Origin: Segatella copri
Lineage (GTDB): Bacteria; Bacteroidota; Bacteroidia; Bacteroidales; Bacteroidaceae
Assembly: GCF_019249795.2 (NCBI RefSeq)
Contig: NZ_CP156891.1
Span: 2,392,501-2,456,500 of the forward strand
Length of the DNA stretch: 64,000 nucleotides
Reading direction: 5' to 3'
This document shows positions 25,808-34,513 of the stretch, one piece after another (position 1 is the stretch's first letter; every line of letters starts with the position of its first letter). The translations under genes were made by a program, and so were the position numbers. The notes beneath the pieces were generated by a model. It was given only the letters and a program-made list of their open reading frames with translations. It was not told where the DNA came from and did no database searches.

Positions 25808-27199
25808 ATGAAAAAGATATTTAGAAACTTGATGATGCTTCTCTGCGCACTCACCGCCCTGGTGAGTTGCGACGAGAGTGGCGACAAGATATATCTGGAT
25901 GGCTTCAAGGCATCCGATCTGATGGCATCGGCATCCGATGTGAAGCTGTCTGTAGATAACAGTAAGGACGTTGTCCTCTCGTTGGCTTGGCAGAATCCTA
26001 CCTTGTTTTCGAGCGATGAAACCAAGCCTGCGGGCAGCGGAGTGTTGAAGACTTATCTGCAGGCATCCGCCTCAGAAGATTTCGCATCAGTAAAGGAATA
26101 CACCGTAACCGACCTTTCCAAGGCTTTCACCGGTGCTGATCTCAATGCTGCAGCCAAGGATCTCGGCTTGTCTCCTGATGTGAGTTCACCTCTTTATTTC
26201 CGTATCAAGAGTCAGATGGGTGCCAATCTTGATGCCGCTTACAGCAATGTCTGCCAGGTAAAGGTTACTCCATACCTCATTGATATGAGCTACATCAATA
26301 TCCTGAATGAGAAAAAGGATCAAGTTCTGACCAAACTCTATTCTCCTAATTCTGATGGAGTTTATTCTGGCTATATGAATGCCTCTTCTTGGTTCCATAT
26401 CTGGGGTAAGGAAAATGATGGTACCATTTGGGGTAATGTAGGACAGGATAACCATGTGTACGAAATGGATAATACTGAGTCTGCATGGAACATCTGGTTC
26501 CCAGGTCAGACAGGTATTTATTATACAGTTCTTGATACAAAAGCTAAGGAACTTAAGCCAACTTACATCAAGTCGATGCAGTTGAATGGTGAAGATATGA
26601 CCTATGATGCTCCTAACTATGCTTGGACCAAGGTGATTACAACCGCAGCCGATAATACTCCAATTAGCATCGTAGCAACAGGTGCAGAGTACAGCAAGGA
26701 TACAGGTACAGAAGATGCTGCAGCTGTGGTGAAGACCATGAACTATACTTTGGCTGATGGCAAAATGACAGATGCTGCAACAGCTGGAAGTGTAAATATT
26801 GCCAAGGCTGGTACTTATACCGTAACCGTGAAAGTTGGTGAGCACAGCCAGCTGGAATACACCATCGTTGAGGGCGACCAGACAACTCCAGAGCCAGAGG
26901 TTAGCAATACCCTCTGTATGTTCTCTAAGGATGGTAACACCCTTCTTGCCGTGATGAACAAGGTGAGTGATGGCGTTTATACCTGCAAGTACAAGCCAAC
27001 AGCTTGGGAGAATTTCCGGTTTATCTTCGTAGGTGAAAACAAGGACGACAAGCAGACTTGGTATGGTTCTGATCCAAGCGATCTTTTTAAATTGTCAACA
27101 GCTAGTGACTGTTGGGACATTTGGTTCAAGGATGATGTAACTGGTGGTGAAGTTACCGTTACCGCTGACCTCAACACCATGACATGGAAATATGAATAA
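25808..27199 (+). CDS. SusE/SusF-like surface glycan-binding lipoprotein
   Basis: A 463-residue lipoprotein (LVSC followed by DESGDK, an acidic surface-export-type start). An N-terminal SusE-like immunoglobulin domain (about 20-155, with LAWQNPTLFSSDETKPAGSG) is followed by two repeated beta-sandwich modules. Each contains a similar W-rich stretch (WFHIWGKENDGTIWG ... SAWNIWFPGQ and WENFRFIFVGENKDDKQTWYG ... DCWDIWFKDD), good candidates for sugar-stacking sites. Position between susD and GH53 is where surface glycan-binding proteins normally lie. Confidence 0.85.
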   Translation: MKKIFRNLMMLLCALTALVSCDESGDKIYLDGFKASDLMASASDVKLSVDNSKDVVLSLAWQNPTLFSSDETKPAGSGVLKTYLQASASEDFASVKEYTVTDLSKAFTGADLNAAAKDLGLSPDVSSPLYFRIKSQMGANLDAAYSNVCQVKVTPYLIDMSYINILNEKKDQVLTKLYSPNSDGVYSGYMNASSWFHIWGKENDGTIWGNVGQDNHVYEMDNTESAWNIWFPGQTGIYYTVLDTKAKELKPTYIKSMQLNGEDMTYDAPNYAWTKVITTAADNTPISIVATGAEYSKDTGTEDAAAVVKTMNYTLADGKMTDAATAGSVNIAKAGTYTVTVKVGEHSQLEYTIVEGDQTTPEPEVSNTLCMFSKDGNTLLAVMNKVSDGVYTCKYKPTAWENFRFIFVGENKDDKQTWYGSDPSDLFKLSTASDCWDIWFKDDVTGGEVTVTADLNTMTWKYE

Positions 27200-27217
27200 T
27201 TAATAAGAAAAATAGCA

Positions 27218-28303
27218 ATGAAGAATATTTTAGGAAAAGCCATATTGCTGGCTTCAGCACTCTTGTTTTCTATCACGGGCACGAGTTGCAGCAATGATGA
27301 TAATACCACTCCTGAAAAGGAGAAGACATACGATATGAGTGGCTTCGCCAAGGGCGCCGATGTAAGTTGGCTCACAGAGATGGAGAAGGATGGGGTGAAA
27401 TTCTATAATCAGAATGGCAAGGCTACAGAATGCATGAAGCTCCTCCGCGAAGAGGGAACCAATTCCATCCGTCTGCGTGTCTGGGTAAATCCGGAAGGTG
27501 GCTGGTGTGGCAAGGATGATGTCATCGCCAAGGCTTGGCGTGCTCAGCAGCTCGGCTTCCGTCTGATGATTGACTTCCACTATTCTGATACCTGGGCTGA
27601 CCCGGGCAACCAGAAAGTTCCTGCTGCATGGCAGGGCTATACTGCTGAACAGATGAAACAGGCTGTGGCTGATCATACAAAGGATGTGTTGAAAGCCCTG
27701 AAGGATAGAGGCGTAACCAACGTAGAGTGGGTGCAGGTGGGTAATGAAACCCGCGACGGAATGCTCTGGAATAGCGATGAGGCTGTAACCGGTCAGGTAT
27801 CTAAGAATGCAGCCAATTTTGCTGCTTATATCAACGCCGGTTATGATGCTGTAAAGGAAGTTTATCCTAAGGCAAAAGTCATCGTGCATGTAGATAAGGG
27901 TCAGGACCTCGGTGGACTTACCTGGCTCTACGATAAGCTGAAGGACAATGGCGGAAAGTGGGATGTCATCGGACTGTCTCTTTATCCGGAAGATGATAAC
28001 TGGCAGAGTTATGCAGAGAGTTGTCTCTCTAACATCCAGACTCTTTCTTCCATGTATGGCAAGGACGTCATCATCTCTGAAATCGGTATGTGGTGGGGCT
28101 CTGACCAGGCTGCGCCATTGATGAAGAAGATGGTGGATGGCTGTAAGGCAATCTCTACCTGCGAGGGTATCTTCTATTGGGAACCAGAAGTTTACAACAA
28201 CTGGAAGCCAGCCAACTATACCACTCTGGGTTGGCCTGCATATACCAAGGGAGCCTTCGACAACAGCGGCAAACCAACTGCCGTATTCGATGCATATAAA
28301 TAA
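27218..28303 (+). CDS. GH53 endo-beta-1,4-galactanase lipoprotein
   Basis: A 361-residue lipoprotein (lipobox GTSC, then SNDDN, suggesting surface exposure). The TIM-barrel features of GH53 are present: GADVSWLTEMEKDG near the start, IRLRVWVNPEGGWC, DFHYSDTWADPGNQKVPAAW, the acid/base Glu in WVQVGNET and the nucleophile Glu in IISEIGMWW. It cuts the beta-1,4-galactan side chains of rhamnogalacturonan I at the cell surface, giving oligosaccharides for the SusCD pair upstream. The gene is 18 bp after the binding-protein gene and 17 bp before the GH2 gene. Confidence 0.95.
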   Translation: MKNILGKAILLASALLFSITGTSCSNDDNTTPEKEKTYDMSGFAKGADVSWLTEMEKDGVKFYNQNGKATECMKLLREEGTNSIRLRVWVNPEGGWCGKDDVIAKAWRAQQLGFRLMIDFHYSDTWADPGNQKVPAAWQGYTAEQMKQAVADHTKDVLKALKDRGVTNVEWVQVGNETRDGMLWNSDEAVTGQVSKNAANFAAYINAGYDAVKEVYPKAKVIVHVDKGQDLGGLTWLYDKLKDNGGKWDVIGLSLYPEDDNWQSYAESCLSNIQTLSSMYGKDVIISEIGMWWGSDQAAPLMKKMVDGCKAISTCEGIFYWEPEVYNNWKPANYTTLGWPAYTKGAFDNSGKPTAVFDAYK

Positions 28304-28320
28304 GAATATTAAATAGCAAT

Positions 28321-30771
28321 ATGATCAAGAGAAGCATTACTTTCATGACTCTTGCCCTGGCCCTCACTACGCTGTGTCAGGCGCAGAGCAGAAAGGTTAT
28401 CAACCTGCCATCATGGGACTTCTCCCGTGATGGCAAGGCGTGGCAGCAGGTAGCCGTTCCGCACGATTGGGCTATCTCGGGACCTTTCGATAAGAAATGG
28501 GACCTGCAGATGGTGGCCATCGAGCAGAATGGCGAAACCGAAAAGACCGAGAAGTCGGGACGTTCTGGTGCGCTGCCTTGGATAGGTGAGGGTATGTATA
28601 AGATGAACTGGACGGCTCCTAAGGGCTATAAGCGTGCCGTACTCGTCTTCGACGGTGCCATGAGCCAGCCTGTTGTCAGCGTCAATGGCAAGGAGGCAGG
28701 CAAGTGGGCTTACGGCTACAATGCTTTCCGCATCGACATCACACCTTTCATCCAGTTTGGTAAGAGTAATCTCATCGAGGTACATCTTAATAATGTAGAG
28801 GAGAGCAGCCGATGGTATCCGGGAGGCGGCCTTTACCGTCCGGTTTCCGTAGAACTCTATGGCAACGAAAACTTCTCTACCTGGGATACCTTCGTCCGTA
28901 CCCTGAAGGCTGATAAGCAGGAAGCTGAAGTAGAAGTAAATGCGCTGCTGGAAGGAAAGACTGGTAAGTCGGGCAAGACCGTCATAGCCCTGTTGGATGA
29001 GGCTGGCAAGAAGGTTGCCGAGCAGACTGTCACAGGTGCCAATCCTGAAATCAAGACTACTCTGAAGGTGGCGAATCCTCAGCTCTGGTCTCCGGAATCT
29101 CCTTACCTCTATCAGGTAAAACTTACCCGATATGAAGGAAAAAAGGTGGCTGATGTCCAGACCCTGAAGACCGGTATCCGTACCATTGCCGTATCCAAGG
29201 ATTATGGTTTCCAGCTCAATGGCGTTACCCGCAAACTGAAGGGTGTCTGTCTGCACCACGACCTCGGTCCGTTGGGTGCAGCAGAAAACAAGGCAGCTCT
29301 CATCCGTCAGATCAAGATGATGAAGCAGATGGGTTGCGATGCTATCCGTACTGCCCACAACATGCCTTCTACCATGCAGATGGAACTCTGCGATTCCCTC
29401 GGTATGATGGTCATGGCAGAGAGTTTCGATATGTGGATTTATCCTAAATGCAAGAACGGCTATGCCAAGTTCTTCAAGGAGTGGAGCGATAAGGATATCA
29501 CCAATCTGGTAAAGCACCACCGCAATCATCCTAGCATCATCATGTGGAGTATCGGCAACGAGATTCCAGAACAGTGGAGCAAGGAGGGTGTGCAGATTGC
29601 CAAGCGTCTGCAGGATATCTGTCATCAGTACGACCCATCTCGCCCTGTAACCCAGGGTATGGATAAGGCTGAGGATGCCCTGAAGAGTGGATTTGCCCAG
29701 GTGATGGACGTTCCGGGCTTCAACTATCGCGTACATAAATATTATAAGAATATTGAGCAGTTGCCCCAGGGCTTCCTCCTCGGTTCAGAAACCGCCTCTA
29801 CGGTCAGCTCCCGTGGCGTATACAAGTTCCCGGTAGTGGTAAGTGATAAGGCTACCTATCCTGATGGTCAGTGCTCAAGCTATGATACCGAATACTGTTC
29901 CTGGAGCAATCTTCCGGATGATGACTGGAAGATGCAGGATGACTACAGTTGGGTAATCGGTGAGTTTGTATGGACCGGTTACGACTATCTGGGCGAGCCG
30001 ACTCCTTACGATACCTACTGGCCAAGCCGCAGCAGCTACTTCGGTATCTGCGACCTTGCCGGACTTCCTAAGGACCGCTACTATATGTATCGTGCCCGCT
30101 GGAACGAGCAGCAGCATACTACCCATCTTCTTCCTCACTGGAACTGGAAGGGCAGGGAAGGACAGGTTACCCCTGTATATTGCTACACCGATGGTGTGGA
30201 AGGCGAACTCTTCGTCAACGGCAAGAGTCAGGGCAGGGTTCGCAAGGACAAGTTAAGCCGCCTCGACCGCTACCGTCTGCGCTGGAACAATGTGAAGTAT
30301 GAACCGGGTGAGATTCGCGTGGTTACTTACAACCAGTATGGCGAAAAGGTTGGTGAGGACGTGAAGCGTACTGCCGGCGAGCCTGCACAGATGAAGTTCT
30401 GCGTAGAAACACCTGATCATGAGCCTGTTGCCTGCATGGTAGAAGGCTGTACCGATGAGCACAATGTGCTTCTGAATGCCGATGGCAACGATCTTGCCTT
30501 CATCACCGTGAGTCTGCAGGATAAGGACGGCAATGAATGTCCGCTTGCCGATGACGAACTGACCTTCGAGGTGAGTGGTGCCGGCACTTTCAAGGCAGCC
30601 TGCAACGGCGATGCCACATCGCTCGAACCGTTCACCCAGCCACAGATGAAACTCTTCTCTGGCAAACTCGTAGTCATCGTACAGAGCAGCAAGCAGAAGG
30701 GCGACATCATCCTGAAGGTAAAAGACAGCAAGCGAAATATCGAAAAGTCGATTACGCTCCAGGCAATATAA
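28321..30771 (+). CDS. GH2 beta-galactosidase
   Basis: An 816-residue periplasmic enzyme with a signal peptide (ending CQAQ) and no lipobox. GH2 order: jelly-roll sugar-binding domain (about 25-175, VPHDWAISGPFD), Ig-like domain (about 180-275), TIM barrel with the acid/base Glu in SIIMWSIGNE (near residue 413) and the nucleophile Glu in SWVIGEFVWTGYDYLGE (about 548), then a DUF4982-like and a C-terminal Ig-like domain. It would release galactose from galacto-oligosaccharides imported by the SusCD system. Last gene of the operon, closed by a terminator at 30820. Confidence 0.93.
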   Translation: MIKRSITFMTLALALTTLCQAQSRKVINLPSWDFSRDGKAWQQVAVPHDWAISGPFDKKWDLQMVAIEQNGETEKTEKSGRSGALPWIGEGMYKMNWTAPKGYKRAVLVFDGAMSQPVVSVNGKEAGKWAYGYNAFRIDITPFIQFGKSNLIEVHLNNVEESSRWYPGGGLYRPVSVELYGNENFSTWDTFVRTLKADKQEAEVEVNALLEGKTGKSGKTVIALLDEAGKKVAEQTVTGANPEIKTTLKVANPQLWSPESPYLYQVKLTRYEGKKVADVQTLKTGIRTIAVSKDYGFQLNGVTRKLKGVCLHHDLGPLGAAENKAALIRQIKMMKQMGCDAIRTAHNMPSTMQMELCDSLGMMVMAESFDMWIYPKCKNGYAKFFKEWSDKDITNLVKHHRNHPSIIMWSIGNEIPEQWSKEGVQIAKRLQDICHQYDPSRPVTQGMDKAEDALKSGFAQVMDVPGFNYRVHKYYKNIEQLPQGFLLGSETASTVSSRGVYKFPVVVSDKATYPDGQCSSYDTEYCSWSNLPDDDWKMQDDYSWVIGEFVWTGYDYLGEPTPYDTYWPSRSSYFGICDLAGLPKDRYYMYRARWNEQQHTTHLLPHWNWKGREGQVTPVYCYTDGVEGELFVNGKSQGRVRKDKLSRLDRYRLRWNNVKYEPGEIRVVTYNQYGEKVGEDVKRTAGEPAQMKFCVETPDHEPVACMVEGCTDEHNVLLNADGNDLAFITVSLQDKDGNECPLADDELTFEVSGAGTFKAACNGDATSLEPFTQPQMKLFSGKLVVIVQSSKQKGDIILKVKDSKRNIEKSITLQAI

Positions 30772-30819
30772 GAAGACTGAGACAGATTTCAGTTGGTTAT
30801 AAAGTATATAGTTTATATC

Positions 30820-30870
30820 GGATCCTCTGGGAATAGCAGCGGCTATTTTCTCAGGGGATTCTTTTTTTTT
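30820..30870 (+). terminator. Terminator of the galactan operon
   Basis: GGATCCTCTGGGAATAGC pairs imperfectly with GCTATTTTCTCAGGGGATTC around an AGCG loop, followed by nine or more T. Confidence 0.85.
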
Positions 30871-30889
30871 GAATTTTCTCCGATATTTT

Positions 30890-30920
30890 TTGGCGTTATC
30901 ATGAATATTGTGTAAATTTG
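30890..30920 (+). promoter_or_regulatory. Promoter of the propeller-AraC regulator
   Basis: TTG at 30890-30892, exactly 20 nt, then TAAATTTG at 30913-30920. The predicted start site (about 30926) falls on the first ATG, so the message may be leaderless or translation may use the ATG at 30962. Confidence 0.7.
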
Positions 30921-30925
30921 CACAC

Positions 30926-33805
30926 ATGAAAAAGTCAAAAGAACCTATAAACCGCATCAGCATGGCAATTGCTATGCTCTTTATTTCGCTCGCCATCTAT
31001 GCGCAGCGTTTCGTTAACACCTCCCTTGAAGGTGCTCAGTCCGTTTGTGCCATTACCCAGGACAGTGATGGAATGATATGGCTCGGAACCGACAACGGTC
31101 TTTACAGCTATGATGGTTATCATAGCTACCGCCATTTTCAGGAACATACATTCAGCAATACGCGTGTCAATGCGCTCGGCTTCGAGGGCAGGATGCTCTA
31201 TCTGGCTACTGGCAACGGCATCCTGAAATTCGATACGCAATCTTATCAATATGCCGAAACACCAGCCATGAAGGCTTTTGCCGATGAGGCGAAGCGCAAG
31301 CAGCTGAAGGAACTCCGTGTGCTCGATATCAAGGGTGGTAAGACTGACTTCGGTGGCGATGTCTATGCCTTGCTCTCTACTCCGCGAGGCTTGCTCGTAG
31401 GTTCGCTTGCTGGTCTGCGTCTCGGCAGCAGACTGATTCCGCTCCGTGCCGGAGAACAGCCGCTGGTCAATGCGCTCGCCTATGATGCCAAGCGCCGATG
31501 CTACTGGATTGGTACCGAGGGCGCTCTCTATTGTGCCGATCTGCAGCTCAGGAACTTCTCACAGATTCCAGCTCTGAACGGCAATTCCATCAAATGTCTT
31601 TCTACAGATGCTGCCGGCAATCTCTATATCGGAACCGATAACGGACTCTATCAGATGGCACTCTCCAATGCCATTACCCATTATATCCACGATTCCCGCG
31701 ATGATGCTTCTATTCCTAACAACATTGTCTGGGCTTGCTTTGTAGATAAATGGCAGAATGTATGGGTGGGTACTGACAATGGACTCTCCCGTCTCACTAC
31801 CCATACCTATTACCGCTATGTATCGCTCGATAAGATTACGATGTCGGGTGAGGGCAACTGTCTCCATGCCATGCTCCAGACTCGTAACGGCGAATGGTGG
31901 ATGGGCGGTACCAACGGACTGATTCATTTCACCCGGAATGCTGAAGGTTATCAGAATGTGGCATGGTACAAGCAGAACAGCTCTGCCTTCCCGCTGAGTC
32001 ATAACCGTGTACGCAAGATTTATGAAGACCATGACGGCGATGTATGGATCTGTACTGACCATGGCATCAACTTCTATGACCGCAGTTCCCGTCAGATGCG
32101 CAATTTCATCGTCTACGATAAGAGTGGCAAGTATTCTACTGCCTGGGCTTACGATATTCTCCAGGACAAGAAGGGCAGGATATGGATGGGTTCTTATCAG
32201 GGCGGTGTTTTCGTGATGGATAAGGCGGCTCTTCTGAGCGGCAAGACCATAGCCGACTGGCATTACTCGGACAAGGGAAAGAATGCGCTCTCTGGTCTGC
32301 ATGTAGGTCAGATGGTGATGGATGGAAAGGGTAGGATTTGGGTTTCTACCTATACCCGTCTCGACTGCATCAATCCGAACGATATGAAGGTGGTGCAGGT
32401 AGCTAACTCAGATGTTGTCAACTATTTGATGGCAGACAGCAAGGGCAATATCTGGATGGGTGATAACAATTCGGTAACCTGTTATTATGCAGCCGGTTCT
32501 GTGCTGGGTAACAGCTTTTCTTCCAAGACATGGCAGATTGGTGGTAAGGTAAGTACCATGTGCGATGTGGAAGGCAAGATATGGGTGGTATCGGGCAATG
32601 AATGCTGCGTAATCAATCCACAGGGCGAGAGCCAGCGTTTCATGATTCCTTCTGTTGCGCCGCTCAACATCTGTTACAGCAGACAGACTCATGAGGTAAT
32701 GATGGGCGGCAATGACGGCTATGTGGCAATCAGTTCCGATGTAGCACAGAAGCCTAAGCAGTTTACCCGCCTGATGCTGGCTGGAATCATCGTAAACGGA
32801 CAGGCTCGTGAGGAGCGTGGAGAAATCCTGAAACTGAAGAGTGATGAGAACAACTTCACCTTGCAGCTCACCGACCTTCCTTTTGCTGATCATCCTTCAG
32901 CCGTTTATGCTTACAAACTCGAAGGCAGCGACCACGACTGGCATTATCTGAACTCGAGCAACATCGATATCACCTACAATGGTTTGTCGTATGGCGATTA
33001 TCATCTTACGGTTCATGCCGTGGATGGTGAAGGCAAGATAGCTGCCGAGGTTTATTCGCTCGACATCTCCGTCCTGCCGCCTTGGTATCTCTCATGGTGG
33101 TGCAAGCTCTTCTATATCACGGCACTCATCGTGTTTGTGGCATGGCTGGTAAGCTGGTATTTTCTGCGCAAGGAACTGGCTGATGCCCAGAAGCAGAAGG
33201 CTGAGGTGTTGGAGCAGGTACAGATGCGTATTGACTTCTTCAACCGTCTGACGGAAGATTTGAAGGCTGCCGTAGCTCATCATTCATTTGATGAGGTGAC
33301 AGCTCTGATGGTCCGCTACCTGAATGTGAAGAAACCTGAGGAGCCATCAGCTGTTGCCACTGGGTTATCCGCTTCGCCTGTATCTGAGCCTGAGTCATCA
33401 TCCTCAGAACCAGTTCCTGCACGCTCTGAGTCTTCTGAAGAGGAAAAGAAGGAAGTAAATGTCTGCGAGTTGGATGGGGCAGACAAGCGTCTGCTCGAAG
33501 AGATCAATGAGGCGATAGAGAAGCACATGATTGATTCCGACTTCAATGTTTCGATGTTGCAGGATGTGATAGGCATAGGTGGCAAACAGCTGTATCGCAA
33601 GACGAAGGCGATAACGGGTCGTACGCCTGTAGAGTATATCCGTGAGATGCGTATGAAGCGTGCAGCCGAGCTCCTGAGCCAGGGCAAGTTCAGTGTTTCC
33701 GAGGTGATGTATACCGTTGGTTTTTCCAACAGCAGTTATTTCTCCAAATGCTTCTCCAAGGAGTATGGCATGACTCCTACGGAATATATGAAGGTGAAGA
33801 GGTAA
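30926..33805 (+). CDS. Membrane-bound sensor-regulator: two-component-type propeller, Y_Y_Y, TM and AraC DNA-binding domain, no kinase core
   Basis: About 959 residues. An N-terminal hydrophobic signal/anchor leads to Reg_prop beta-propeller repeats (WIGTDNGLY, MWVGTDNGLSRL, MWMGSYQGGVFV types, about 25-620). A triple-tyrosine domain follows (about 640-715), then one membrane helix (WWCKLFYITALIVFVAWLVSWYFL, about 720-748), a short coiled coil, a Ser/Glu/Pro-rich linker (about 805-845) and an AraC-type HTH (about 851-959, ending FSNSSYFSKCFSKEYGMTPTEYMK). The HisKA, HATPase and receiver domains of hybrid two-component systems are absent, without a frame break. It should sense galactan fragments in the periplasm and activate the upstream operon directly. 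The start could be 30926 or 30962. Confidence 0.9.
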   Translation: MKKSKEPINRISMAIAMLFISLAIYAQRFVNTSLEGAQSVCAITQDSDGMIWLGTDNGLYSYDGYHSYRHFQEHTFSNTRVNALGFEGRMLYLATGNGILKFDTQSYQYAETPAMKAFADEAKRKQLKELRVLDIKGGKTDFGGDVYALLSTPRGLLVGSLAGLRLGSRLIPLRAGEQPLVNALAYDAKRRCYWIGTEGALYCADLQLRNFSQIPALNGNSIKCLSTDAAGNLYIGTDNGLYQMALSNAITHYIHDSRDDASIPNNIVWACFVDKWQNVWVGTDNGLSRLTTHTYYRYVSLDKITMSGEGNCLHAMLQTRNGEWWMGGTNGLIHFTRNAEGYQNVAWYKQNSSAFPLSHNRVRKIYEDHDGDVWICTDHGINFYDRSSRQMRNFIVYDKSGKYSTAWAYDILQDKKGRIWMGSYQGGVFVMDKAALLSGKTIADWHYSDKGKNALSGLHVGQMVMDGKGRIWVSTYTRLDCINPNDMKVVQVANSDVVNYLMADSKGNIWMGDNNSVTCYYAAGSVLGNSFSSKTWQIGGKVSTMCDVEGKIWVVSGNECCVINPQGESQRFMIPSVAPLNICYSRQTHEVMMGGNDGYVAISSDVAQKPKQFTRLMLAGIIVNGQAREERGEILKLKSDENNFTLQLTDLPFADHPSAVYAYKLEGSDHDWHYLNSSNIDITYNGLSYGDYHLTVHAVDGEGKIAAEVYSLDISVLPPWYLSWWCKLFYITALIVFVAWLVSWYFLRKELADAQKQKAEVLEQVQMRIDFFNRLTEDLKAAVAHHSFDEVTALMVRYLNVKKPEEPSAVATGLSASPVSEPESSSSEPVPARSESSEEEKKEVNVCELDGADKRLLEEINEAIEKHMIDSDFNVSMLQDVIGIGGKQLYRKTKAITGRTPVEYIREMRMKRAAELLSQGKFSVSEVMYTVGFSNSSYFSKCFSKEYGMTPTEYMKVKR

Positions 33806-33810
33806 ATAAA

Positions 33811-34158
33811 TGATGTGCTTCCGTTTGCCTATAGATATGGCTGCGTGGGGTTAAGAATATGGCTGCGTGGGGTTACGGATACGACTCCGTTGGGTTACGG
33901 ATACGACTCCGTAGGCTAATGGAGACGTATCCTTCGGCTTGTCGAGATATCTGCGTCAGCTGATTGAGCCACTTGAGTCAGCTGATTGAGCTACTTGCGT
34001 TAGCTGATTGAGCTACTTGCGTTAGCTGATTGAACCACTTGCGTCAGCTGATAAAATACGTTCCGATGCAGTAAAAAATGCGTCCCGATGTAGCATTTGC
34101 TACGTCCCGACGCAGCAAAAGATACGTCCCGACGTAGTACAAGCTACGTCGGGACGTA
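33811..34158. repeat. 22-bp tandem array, locus 2
   Basis: Head TGATGTGCTTCCGTTTGCC, then four 22-bp units of the type GGCTGCGTGGGGTTA or CGACTCCGTTGGGTTA (33837-33924) and a 35-bp bridge. Nine 22-bp units then run in unbroken phase from 33960 to 34157: four with core CTGATTGAGCYACTTG, one transitional, and four with core ACGTCCCGACG. The head, the first two unit types and their order are the same as at 5776-5970. No spacers and no coding frame are present. The 690-bp gap 33806-34513 holds only this array and the next gene's promoter. Confidence 0.88.
34123..34158. other. Perfect 15-bp hairpin at the end of the 22-bp array
   Basis: TACGTCCCGACGTAG pairs with CTACGTCGGGACGTA around a TACAAG loop. 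It arises because the last repeat unit is an inverted version of the earlier ones. No T tract follows, so it is not a standard terminator, but it could end the transcript of the upstream regulator gene. Confidence 0.7.
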
Positions 34159-34330
34159 ATTTCAGCTTTATGAAAACGGCTGCATAGAAACAAAAAAAGT
34201 ATGTATTGAACTTGTTTTTGCAAACTGTAATCGGATGTGACAAAAAATCGACAATTAACTAAATTTATGAGCAAATATGCTAAAAAACATAGATATTTCA
34301 TATCAAACATTTAAATTTTAAGCGATAATC

Positions 34331-34361
34331 TTGGGCAAATAAGAAAATATTCGTAATTTTG
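34331..34361 (+). promoter_or_regulatory. Promoter of the second susC operon
   Basis: TTG at 34331-34333, 20 nt, TAATTTTG at 34354-34361. It implies a leader of about 145 nt before the start codon. Confidence 0.65.
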
Positions 34362-34513
34362 CACCGATTTAAGTTAAATAGGTATTTCCATGCGTGCATA
34401 TTAGTGAAAGAATGTATAAATGGAGGGGCGAAGTGTCGCCCTGAGTGCTTTCGGCTTTTACCAAACGAGAAAAAAATTATAATTATTAATTAATAAACTT
34501 GAAACAAACAAGG

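Noticed and set aside
28411..29736. 441-codon minus-strand frame opposite the GH2 gene
   Set aside because: Shadow of the GH2 coding sequence, which has all catalytic motifs on the plus strand.
5802..34157. CRISPR array at either 22-bp repeat locus
   Set aside because: Units are contiguous and diverged, there are no spacers of unique sequence and no cas genes.
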